Origin: a virus
Length of the DNA stretch: 46,397 nucleotides
Virus record (IMG/VR): IMGVR_UViG_3300021090_000040
Span: 1 to 46,397 of that record
Reading direction: 5' to 3' (one strand)
The notes below the pieces were generated by a model. The model saw only the letters and a list, made by a program, of their open reading frames with translations, was not told the DNA's origin and searched no databases. Every line of letters begins with the position of its first letter. Position 1 is the first letter of the stretch. This document shows positions 22,817-29,340 of the stretch, in pieces. The translations under genes were made by a program, and so were the position numbers.

Positions 22817-22830
22817 CAAAACTCACACAG
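22817..22830 (+). repeat. Putative integrase arm site, right
   Basis: Second exact copy of CAAAACTCACACAG, 109 bases beyond the attP core and just before the leftward accessory operon ends. The stretch 22709-22816 holds no gene. Confidence 0.55.
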
Positions 22831-22840
22831 GCAGGACTCG

Positions 22841-23062
22841 TTAACGTCGGGTCTCTTCGGCCATCGCCTCGGCGGCCTCGAACCAAGCTTTTGAAACAAT
22901 CTTGACTCGTCGACCGCGCCGCGCCGGCAACGGAAGCTGGCCGGTAGGATCGCGGTCGATGTTGGACTGAAACACCCAGTTGAGCGCCTCTCTTGAATCC
23001 AGGAAGATTCGCCGCGGTGTCCAGCGCGTTAGCAGCTCCTCACCGATCAATTGTTTTTTCAT
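22841..23062 (-). CDS. Small hypothetical, possible DNA-binding, 73 aa
   Basis: The minus-strand ATG at 23062 has AAGGAG upstream. It contains RWTPRRIFLDSREALNWVFQ and PLPARRGRRVKIVSKAWFE, basic and compact, somewhat like small winged-helix proteins, but with no firm family. Last gene of the leftward operon and closest to attP, so a second recombination directionality factor is conceivable. Confidence 0.6.
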   Translation of the reverse strand: MKKQLIGEELLTRWTPRRIFLDSREALNWVFQSNIDRDPTGQLPLPARRGRRVKIVSKAWFEAAEAMAEETRR

Positions 23063-23125
23063 CGTTTTGCTCCTTAAATCCGGGCGCTTAACGGACGCCA
23101 GGTGCGCGGTGACTGGCCGCAGCCG

Positions 23126-23142
23126 CTCCCGTCGGACGGGAG
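23126..23142 (-). terminator. Hairpin in leftward operon gap
   Basis: CTCCCGTC-G-GACGGGAG forms a strong 7-8-bp hairpin in the gap 23063-23158. No T-run follows on the minus strand, so it may be a processing or attenuating element rather than a full terminator. Confidence 0.35.
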
Positions 23143-23158
23143 TCCGCCCGGTGAGAAA

Positions 23159-23542
23159 TCATTTGCATGCCGGGCAACTTGCTGGGCACGGCTTATTATA
23201 GACGCGCCGGAAATCGTGCTGTCGCCTATAGCGATCCTGCTCCCGCTGGGTATCGTCGCGCCAGCGCACCATCCACGCATAGTTCGTCGGTTGCTCGCTG
23301 TCATACAATCTCACAGCGTGGACGGGCTTGCCATGCAGATCCTGTGTCGGATGATCGCTGTCGAGATCAGGCAGTCGCTGGACCTTGGTGACAACGACTC
23401 GATACAGCCGCCAGTAAATATCCTCCATCTCATAGTGCGCGCTCAAGTCGTCGCTCCAGTTGACACTTGAGTGGCAAAGATCGGCGTGTTCCGGCGGACA
23501 ACAATAATCGACGCAATAATGGCCTTTGCTTGTGCGATCCAT
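23159..23542 (-). CDS. Hypothetical accessory protein, 127 aa
   Basis: Cys pairs near both ends (HYCVDYCCPPEHADLC and the terminal PCPASCPACK) may bind metal. The middle is charged and aromatic (MVRWRDDTQREQDRYRRQHD). Start at the ATG ending at 23542. Other frames here give low-quality sequence. No family recognised; part of the leftward accessory cluster. Confidence 0.55.
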   Translation of the reverse strand: MDRTSKGHYCVDYCCPPEHADLCHSSVNWSDDLSAHYEMEDIYWRLYRVVVTKVQRLPDLDSDHPTQDLHGKPVHAVRLYDSEQPTNYAWMVRWRDDTQREQDRYRRQHDFRRVYNKPCPASCPACK

Positions 23543-23545
23543 TGG

Positions 23546-23788
23546 CTAATCCAATCCTCGCGCGATAAAGCCACGCTCGGCCAAGGGCGCACAAGTATGA
23601 TCCTCCACTACGCCCTCGACGACCCGGTAGATTTTGCCGCAATCCTTGCAGGATAGCGCGCCGTACTTAGCGATCCGGGCTGAGTCGTTATTTTTAAGGA
23701 TGTCAAATTCCGCGCTCCGGGCGGCCCAGCAGCACGGTCGCTGTGGGTCCTCAGTGTCGCAAATATGTTGGTATGCTTTGTGTGCCAT
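23546..23788 (-). CDS. Zinc-ribbon-like accessory protein, 80 aa
   Basis: GGAGGCAGAA precedes the ATG at 23788 on the minus strand. HICDTEDPQRPCCW and SCKDCGKIYRVVEGVVEDHTC give two metal-binding clusters. Function unknown; it lies 3 bases upstream of the next gene. Confidence 0.6.
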   Translation of the reverse strand: MAHKAYQHICDTEDPQRPCCWAARSAEFDILKNNDSARIAKYGALSCKDCGKIYRVVEGVVEDHTCAPLAERGFIARGLD

Positions 23789-23824
23789 TTCTGCCTCCTT
23801 AGCTCCGGGTCACCGGAGCTTTGG

Positions 23825-24157
23825 TTAGTCCTGGCTCGGTCCAGGGTTGGGTTGGGTGTTTTTGGCCACGTTCCAATAATAGCTTTTACACCGCGGGCAC
23901 ATCTTAACCTCGGTTTTCCGAGGCGTCCACGTATGCCCGCAACGCTTACAGCGCGGGGTTGTGATGGGGTTGTGATTTGGAACGTTGTCATAAATGGTGA
24001 TCGTTACGCCACTCTTCACCGCTCCATTATCGCCGAAGGCGTAGCGATTGAGCAAGTCGTTAAGCGTTGCTCGATCGCCCAGCGCTGTCGCTAGGCGGAA
24101 ACTGCGCATGAAGTCATGCCACGGGATAACCCATAAGTGTGCGCTGTGGTTACTCAT
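23825..24157 (-). CDS. C-terminal zinc-ribbon protein, 110 aa
   Basis: RCKRCGHTWTPRKTEVKMCPRCK (split as RCKRCGHTW and MCPRCKSYYW, about residues 69-95) is a classic CxxC-CxxC zinc ribbon. The N-terminal half is a separate helical region (FRLATALGDRATLNDLLNRY). It overlaps the next gene upstream by 4 bases. Probably nucleic-acid binding. Confidence 0.65.
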   Translation of the reverse strand: MSNHSAHLWVIPWHDFMRSFRLATALGDRATLNDLLNRYAFGDNGAVKSGVTITIYDNVPNHNPITTPRCKRCGHTWTPRKTEVKMCPRCKSYYWNVAKNTQPNPGPSQD

Positions 24158-24576
24158 GATTTCCCCTTCCTGATCTCCGCTAACGTTTTCGGCGCCCAGT
24201 GGAGATCAAGCTCGACGTTATTCTCGATCAACTCGACGATTGAAATATAGCCAAGCTCGGCGCCGTGGCCGAGATTCGCTAACCCGAAAGCTTGATGCTG
24301 GCCGGGCTCGTCGGGAGTTCCTACGTCCTTCTCGGTTATATGCCAGTCGGCGCCACCTTTGAAATAGTGCAGGTGAGCGATTGCCCCATCTCCAAGCCCG
24401 TCCTGTTCGTAGGTTCGCGGCATGACGCCGACGCGCTCGGCGACTTCTACAACTTTGTCAAAGAAGTATTGCTTCTCCTCGCCGCGCATGGCGTCGCCGA
24501 GCGCGCGGAGTTGGCTAGTACCGATAAACCCACGGAGCGCTTTAAGCGCCGCCACTGATTCGAGTTTAGTTTTCAT
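24154..24576 (-). CDS. DUF2958-like protein, 140 aa
   Basis: The start is the minus-strand ATG at 24576 after GGTGAGACC. HYFKGGADWHITEKD, then FGLANLGHGAELGYISIVEL and LDLHWAPKTLAEIRKG, correspond to the WxxTE, GxxELGYxSxxEL and PKTLxE pattern of DUF2958 proteins, found on plasmids and phages. Function unknown. Confidence 0.6.
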   Translation of the reverse strand: MKTKLESVAALKALRGFIGTSQLRALGDAMRGEEKQYFFDKVVEVAERVGVMPRTYEQDGLGDGAIAHLHYFKGGADWHITEKDVGTPDEPGQHQAFGLANLGHGAELGYISIVELIENNVELDLHWAPKTLAEIRKGKS

Positions 24577-24842
24577 GGTCTCACCGTTCCTTCGAGCATT
24601 TCGTAGTGACCGCACACGAAGATAGACAGGACTCCGCCGTTTCCATCGTACTTACCAAACGGGCCATGTAGACCAGTGAAGCCTAATCCCGTCAACTGGG
24701 CGCCTAGTTCTTCAGTCCACGGGATGCTGTGATTGTAAAGCCGCCATGTGCGTTTCAAGCTACCATCCCAGATATATTTTGGCTGTGCATCAAGCCCGTT
24801 GCTGTTTAAGAATTCCTTCATGCGTTGATTTTCTAGTCTCAT
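24573..24842 (-). CDS. Hypothetical accessory protein, 89 aa
   Basis: It overlaps both neighbours by 4 bases. Sequence: KYIWDGSLKRTWRLYNHSIP followed by a Gly-rich domain (GLGFTGLHGPFGKYDGNGG). It looks like a compact beta protein; no family recognised. Confidence 0.55.
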   Translation of the reverse strand: MRLENQRMKEFLNSNGLDAQPKYIWDGSLKRTWRLYNHSIPWTEELGAQLTGLGFTGLHGPFGKYDGNGGVLSIFVCGHYEMLEGTVRP

Positions 24843-25033
24843 GCTTCCTCGATTCTTACCTCATGGCCCGGCAGGTACTTCACCGCGCGGGTAGCGTAGC
24901 GATCGCCGTTGCAGTCACACTCGTTCAGACCTAGGCAGCTCTGGACGATGCCGCCGACCACCCATACCGCAAGCGCCGAGTCGTAGCCGTTCATCACCGC
25001 GCCATCACTGTCATACTGATTTTCTGTTTCCAT
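24839..25033 (-). CDS. Hypothetical first gene of leftward operon, 64 aa
   Basis: Start at 25033, preceded on the minus strand by AAGGAG. Acidic, Cys-containing (SCLGLNECDCNGDRYA). It is the promoter-proximal gene of the leftward cluster. Unknown function. Confidence 0.55.
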   Translation of the reverse strand: METENQYDSDGAVMNGYDSALAVWVVGGIVQSCLGLNECDCNGDRYATRAVKYLPGHEVRIEEA

Positions 25034-25510
25034 TCGTTTTCTCCTTACCAATTCCTTTGTTACTTACTCATAAGTAAGCAGCTCGTGTGCCAAGCCGCAC
25101 CTGGCAGCGCCGCCGCACTCCTGGTCTTATCCAGGTAAATATCCGTCGGGTAATTCAGAGAGAGTGACAAAAATAATTGTCACTTTGGACATTTTGTGCC
25201 ACCCGCCCTGTCAATCTGACAAATATATTGGTTGGACCCCTTGACTCGCGTGGTCGGAGTGTGGAATAGAGGGACGCATGGCGCCCGTACTAGTCGCTCA
25301 GGTAGCCATCAAGGCGGCCGCCATTCGTGAGAGCCTATATGCCAATCCTCGGCTGTGAACAGGCTCAATAAATCTCGCGGCGTTATTGGTTATCCTGTGT
25401 CCCAGGCCGTTAAACCAATCACCAATTTGCAGCCACGGCTACCATGCCCTCTAAGAATAACTAAGCCTTAACGAGCCGTGAGGCGAGTACCAGCGTGAGC
25501 GGTCCCAATT
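25034..25510. promoter_or_regulatory. Divergent control region without genes
   Basis: 477 bases separate the leftward accessory operon from the rightward packaging genes. CTTACT-CATA-AGTAAG (25063-25078) and GTGACAA-AAATAA-TTGTCAC (about 25165-25184) are inverted repeats suited to repressor binding. TTGACT (25241-25246) with AATAGA 18 bases later is a weak rightward promoter candidate. TTGACA on the minus strand near 25210 may serve the leftward operon. The rest shows no gene. Confidence 0.45.
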
Positions 25511-26065
25511 ATGCCCGATTCCACCCAAGTGCCACCCGACGCCATTGATGCCGCAGCTTACTCTCCGCCGGTTAGACTGCGGCGTAAAGGCACACGAATA
25601 GACATGGACCGCGCTTTCGGGCTTTATTGTCGCTTTCGCAATTATCACGAGGTTGCCCGTATCCTCGGTTGCACTACTCAAGGCGTCGCCCAAGGCCTCA
25701 AGCATTACAAAACTTTCATCGATCAATTGCCCAATGTTGAGCAGTATCGCCACGATAGGATAGATATATTCACCGCTGCTGAAGCTGTGGCGATCCGATC
25801 CTGTGTTGACGACAGGGCGATTGAAAAGGCGCCATTAGCTGCCAGATCGACCAATTTTGGCATTATTCAGCAGCGTCGCAGGGAAGAAGAAGGCAAGGGC
25901 GGTAGTATCAATGTATTCCATGGAGTAATGGTCAACATACAACGCGAAGCTTTAGGTCAGACCATGAGGGTGATATCTGGACCTGAGGTACAGCCCGATG
26001 GGGATGCGGTGGTACCCACACACAAAGCACACACAAAGCGAGGCAGGCGCGGTGCTAAGCCATGA
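25511..26065 (+). CDS. terS: Small terminase subunit candidate, 184 aa
   Basis: Residues 33-60 (AFGLYCRFRNYHEVARILGC) form a helix-turn-helix, the expected DNA-recognition module. A long helical middle (FTAAEAVAIRSCVDDRAIEK) and a basic tail (HTKRGRRGAKP) follow. It sits upstream of the large terminase, although about 1.4 kb and three small genes separate them, more than usual. Role: recognition of the packaging site. Assigned by HTH and position. Confidence 0.6.
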   Translation: MPDSTQVPPDAIDAAAYSPPVRLRRKGTRIDMDRAFGLYCRFRNYHEVARILGCTTQGVAQGLKHYKTFIDQLPNVEQYRHDRIDIFTAAEAVAIRSCVDDRAIEKAPLAARSTNFGIIQQRRREEEGKGGSINVFHGVMVNIQREALGQTMRVISGPEVQPDGDAVVPTHKAHTKRGRRGAKP

Positions 26066-26542
26066 TAGTTGCTCACCTTTCAGTCCTCCCCGCGCTGGAC
26101 TGTGTGTCCTGTTGGTCGCCGACGCCCTCGGAAAAGGCCGGCACCGGGGGGAAACGCTTTCGCGCTAGGGGTGGGGATGGTGTCTCTATCACGCCTCACA
26201 CCAAGGGGCCTAGCCTGTGCACTGCTACCCTTCTTCGATGATATGACTTTTTCTTAGAATCCTTTCTGACAAGCCTGTTTCTTCCACAACTGAGTTAACC
26301 GATGTCCACTTAAATTCTGCATCCCACGGAGAGCGCGCGGTCCCAAGCTTGTCAAAATCGAAATTCAGAAAACGAGTCAGACGCTCTAGGCGTTTCAGGG
26401 TTTTTCTTTTTTTCGATACACGCAAAATACAAATCCTTGCCGTCGAAAATGTTACACGAAAACGTTTGAGTCAGTGTACCAAAAAGACTACCGGTGGTTC
26501 AACAACATACGGCATCCTTAATGTTGAGACACGGAGGAAAAC
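26066..26542. other. Gap with possible packaging site and weak minus-strand ORF
   Basis: No convincing rightward gene is seen. A minus-strand frame (26225-26425, TTG start, 66 aa, basic with RKTLKRLERLTRFLNFDFD) is open but lacks a clear RBS. C/G-rich 26090-26220 is followed by AT-rich DNA. Position next to terminase genes makes a pac or cos site possible, with no direct sign. Confidence 0.3.
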
Positions 26543-26734
26543 ATGGAGCTATTTTTGATGACTCAAGACGCCGCGAAGATTTTGGGCAAGTCGCCCGAGA
26601 CGATTCGCCTTTATGAGCGGAGCGGCAAGTTGCCGTCGATCAGAACGGCCGGCGGTCGCCGTCTGTTCCGCGAGATCGATGTTAGAAATTTGCTCGCCGA
26701 GTCCACCGCTTCCTCGAAGGAGCCGAGCAAATGA
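26543..26734 (+). CDS. MerR/excisionase-type HTH protein, 63 aa
   Basis: GGAGG lies 6 bases before ATG 26543. MTQDAAKILGKSPETIRLYE, then GRRLFREIDVRNLLAE, is a winged-helix HTH as in MerR or Xis proteins. No effector domain. Being near terminase genes it may control late expression or be a second directionality factor. Confidence 0.75.
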   Translation: MELFLMTQDAAKILGKSPETIRLYERSGKLPSIRTAGGRRLFREIDVRNLLAESTASSKEPSK

Positions 26735-26756
26735 AACTCTGACGGGATAAAAAAAA

Positions 26757-26790
26757 GACTCGCGAACGATGCACCACACCGCCGCGAGTC
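26757..26790 (-). terminator. Minus-strand intrinsic terminator candidate
   Basis: GACTCGCG (26757-26764) pairs with CGCGAGTC (26783-26790) across an 18-base loop. On the minus strand the stem is followed by eight T residues, as in an intrinsic terminator. It would stop leftward (antisense) transcription from the late region. Confidence 0.45.
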
Positions 26791-26809
26791 ATGAAAAGAG
26801 GTACCAGAC

Positions 26810-27043
26810 GTGAACCCCCTTAGCATAGTCAGCGATCCGAAATCAAACCCGCTCTCCAAAGTGTCGGGCGGTAAAGCCGCCGCGAATCCTTCTCCTCGGC
26901 CAAAACTCCCGGCTAAAGTTGTGCGCGATCTCCAGAGTGAGCACGAGCGCGAGCTGAAGCGACTCTCAGACATTGCATTCGCGTTTCTGCTCGCAAGCGG
27001 CGGTAACGTTGGAGAGGCTGAAAAACTCTTGGAGTGGTCGTGA
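26810..27043 (+). CDS. Hypothetical small protein, 77 aa
   Basis: GTG start after AAAGAGGTACC. The N-terminus is flexible (Ser/Pro/Lys-rich); the C-terminus is a helix (SEHERELKRLSDIAFAFLLA). No family recognised. It may act with the terminase, judging by position. Confidence 0.5.
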   Translation: MNPLSIVSDPKSNPLSKVSGGKAAANPSPRPKLPAKVVRDLQSEHERELKRLSDIAFAFLLASGGNVGEAEKLLEWS

Positions 27044-27046
27044 TGG

Positions 27047-27304
27047 ATGAATACCACCAAAGGCTATTCAGGGGTGATACCTACGGACCTGCTCGATCTC
27101 CCGGGCCGAACTACATGGGAGTTTGTAGATTTAGAGCATGGTTGGGACTGTGTTTTGAGCCATGTTGATTTATCCGGGCGGGAATTTGCTGAGGGATTTT
27201 TCATGGAAATAAACCCGATGCTACGTTTAGCCGACGGATATTTTGAAGGAGCGGCGGAAAAAATCCGGGCGCAGATTAAAAAAAACGCGGTAATACAAAA
27301 ATAG
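27047..27304 (+). CDS. Hypothetical small protein, 85 aa
   Basis: ATG 27047 follows the preceding stop by three bases. Aromatic/acidic sequence (WEFVDLEHGWDCVLSHVDLS, then FFMEINPMLRLADGYFEGA). A second ATG at 27043 starts a different, 41-codon frame that is less convincing. Function unknown. Confidence 0.5.
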   Translation: MNTTKGYSGVIPTDLLDLPGRTTWEFVDLEHGWDCVLSHVDLSGREFAEGFFMEINPMLRLADGYFEGAAEKIRAQIKKNAVIQK

Positions 27305-27309
27305 TGGTA

Positions 27310-27323
27310 GTTTCACGTGAAAC
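27310..27323. promoter_or_regulatory. parS: parS-like centromere palindrome
   Basis: GTTTCACGTGAAAC is the exact 14-bp core of the bacterial parS site (consensus TGTTTCACGTGAAACA; the two outer bases differ here). It lies in a 157-base gap without genes (27305-27461) just before the large terminase gene. No ParB or ParA gene is visible. Host ParB binding is therefore inferred. Confidence 0.6.
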
Positions 27324-27461
27324 GGAGTAGAGCGGGCCGATGAAAGAGGCATAGCTTAAAGCAAGAAAGCATCTGGCGGACGCTGGGGGACTGAGGGTAC
27401 AGGGCCGAAAACCTTCGCCTCGCTAAAAATACAACACGTCGGCAACGGGCCTCTAAAATAA

Positions 27462-28946
27462 ATGAGTTCACTTAAAGACCTCACTGAAAGCGGCGCGCTG
27501 AGTCGATGGCAACTCAGCATGGAAAAGTTTTGCAAAGAAGCGCTTGGCGTAGCCGAAATCACCACGCAGCAAAAAGACGGCTGCGCCAAGCTGACGGCGC
27601 TGGTTCTCGCCAAGATTAAGGTCCACAAAAAGCTTCCTGGCATCACCGCCAAGGACCGCGAGCTCGCCACAAAGATCGGTCTCTCGATCATGAGCGGGCA
27701 GGGCACGGGCAAGGACTGTTTCGCGGCCTGGGCGATACTTTGGTATTTGATTTGTTGGCCAATTCCTAAACTCATGTGTACGGCGAGCTCTGGAAAGCAG
27801 TTAAAATCCGTACTGTGGACGGAGATCGCCAAGTGGCTGAACCAATCGCGGATTCGCGATTTAATCACCTGGGAAAACGAGCGAGTTTATCTGACCGAAC
27901 TCGCTGGCCAACAAGCAGTGGCTTGGGCGCGATCCTATAACGTACATCATGGCGCGGAAGAACAAGCCGTAACCCTCGCCGGCCAACACGAAGATTTTAT
28001 GCTGTATGTGGTTGACGAAGCTTCTGCCGTGCCGGACCCGGTTTTCCGGCCGATCGAAGGTTCCATGACCGGCATGTGCAACATCGCGCTGGTGATTTTT
28101 AATCCGACGAGATCTACCGGCTACGCCGTAGAAAGCCAACGCCGCCACCGCGATGATTATGTTTGTTTACATTGGAGTTCGGAAGATTCTGAGCTCATTT
28201 CGAAGGAAATTATCGCACGCGATTTGAAGCGCCACGGTCGCGACTCCAATTTTTACCGAATCCGTCGTTTGGGTATCCCGCCGATAGCGGAAAAGGGCGC
28301 GCTTATTCCGTGGGAAAATATTATGGAGGCCATCGATCGCCCACTTGAACCGACCCCGGACGATCCCATTGTCATGGCCTTGGACGTTGGCGCAGGCGGC
28401 GATGATAGCGCGCTCTCGCGCTCGGCTGGGCCGGTGATTTACCCGTTTGAAACGACATCGACCGCGGACCCGAATGTTTTGACCGGCTGGACACTGCGCC
28501 GGCTTTTTGACCACCAGCCGCGCTTCGTGTTTGTCGACATTATCGGCTACGGATGGGGGGTAGCGGGCAATCTGCGCGTCAGATACGCAGACGGCGAAGT
28601 TGTAGAAGTGAACGTTAACACGGAAGCGCGCGACAAAACCCGCTTTCGCCGCCTGCGCGACGAACTATGGTGGAAAGTGCGCGAGGAGTTTATCAACAGC
28701 CTTATTTCCATTCCCGATGACGCGGTTTTGATTGAAGAGCTTTCGGCCTATCACTACAAGGAAGATGAACACGGACTCATTAAAGTGGACTCGAAAGACG
28801 ATATCGCGAAGCGCGGTTTCGACAGTACAAATCGTGCCGACTGCTTAATGATGAGACTCTATTTTGATGTTTTCGACGTTCGCCGCATGAAGACGATGAA
28901 GCATCATAAGCGGGAAGATTCCGACGTGAGCTGGCGTACGGTTTAA
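27462..28946 (+). CDS. terL: Terminase large subunit, 494 aa
   Basis: Packaging motor ATPase and nuclease. Walker A is SGQGTGKD (about 78-85). Walker B is MLYVVDEASAV (about 180-190). The coupling segment VIFNPTRSTG follows near 212. The RNase H-like nuclease domain carries its acidic residues in VMALDVGAGGDDSAL (about 306), FVFVDIIGYG (about 356) and STNRADCLMMRLYF (about 466). Length is normal. The start is ATG 27462, although the RBS is weak. Works with the portal at 29341. Confidence 0.95.
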   Translation: MSSLKDLTESGALSRWQLSMEKFCKEALGVAEITTQQKDGCAKLTALVLAKIKVHKKLPGITAKDRELATKIGLSIMSGQGTGKDCFAAWAILWYLICWPIPKLMCTASSGKQLKSVLWTEIAKWLNQSRIRDLITWENERVYLTELAGQQAVAWARSYNVHHGAEEQAVTLAGQHEDFMLYVVDEASAVPDPVFRPIEGSMTGMCNIALVIFNPTRSTGYAVESQRRHRDDYVCLHWSSEDSELISKEIIARDLKRHGRDSNFYRIRRLGIPPIAEKGALIPWENIMEAIDRPLEPTPDDPIVMALDVGAGGDDSALSRSAGPVIYPFETTSTADPNVLTGWTLRRLFDHQPRFVFVDIIGYGWGVAGNLRVRYADGEVVEVNVNTEARDKTRFRRLRDELWWKVREEFINSLISIPDDAVLIEELSAYHYKEDEHGLIKVDSKDDIAKRGFDSTNRADCLMMRLYFDVFDVRRMKTMKHHKREDSDVSWRTV

Positions 28947-29063
28947 ATGGCTGCAATTAGAGTTTCAACGAAAACCGATGTGATCGTACACAAGGCGATC
29001 ACGCGCAGTAAAGTTGGCGTTTTACCGCCAAGTTTCAGAATAGAGAAATCCGATGATCGTTGA
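28947..29063 (+). CDS. Small hypothetical ORF, 38 aa
   Basis: It starts immediately after the terminase stop and overlaps the next gene by 11 bases. It encodes a basic peptide (KTDVIVHKAITRSKVGVLPP). Support is only positional; there is no RBS beyond the terminase coding end. Confidence 0.35.
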   Translation: MAAIRVSTKTDVIVHKAITRSKVGVLPPSFRIEKSDDR

Positions 29064-29262
29064 TCAAAAAGCTGTGCTGAGCCTCATCCAGTTACGTCGC
29101 GACCTGCCAAAGGCAGTCAGGGGTGTCGAGGAAGCGCTACGTGCGATACAAGAACTCTTTACGCACTTACAGCCTAGGTGCAAACCCTGCTTTTACGAGC
29201 ACGGCCTGGTGGACGAATGTCGATGCAAAAAAATGCCCGACGTTGACAAGCTGAAGTTTTAA
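29053..29262 (+). CDS. Small Cys-rich protein, 69 aa
   Basis: Helical N-terminus (LSLIQLRRDLPKAVRGVEEA), then PRCKPCFYEHGLVDECRCKK, with two CxxC/CxC pairs and a His, suggesting one zinc site. AGAGAAATCC upstream is a possible RBS. Between terminase and portal; role unknown. Confidence 0.6.
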   Translation: MIVDQKAVLSLIQLRRDLPKAVRGVEEALRAIQELFTHLQPRCKPCFYEHGLVDECRCKKMPDVDKLKF

Positions 29263-29287
29263 GCGTAAATCGCTGAATAGTAAGCCG

Positions 29288-29340
29288 AAGCACCGCCTGC
29301 CTTTCCAACTGGGCCATCCTTCCGCAAGGGAGTATGGTCT
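29288..29340 (+). promoter_or_regulatory. Leader hairpin before portal gene
   Basis: It shares AAGCACCG, CTGGGCCATCCTTC and GGTCT, in the same order, with the leader at 1163-1207. CCATCCTT can pair with AAGGGAG/ATGG, covering the RBS of the TTG start at 29341. This is the second of two copies in the genome. Confidence 0.5.
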
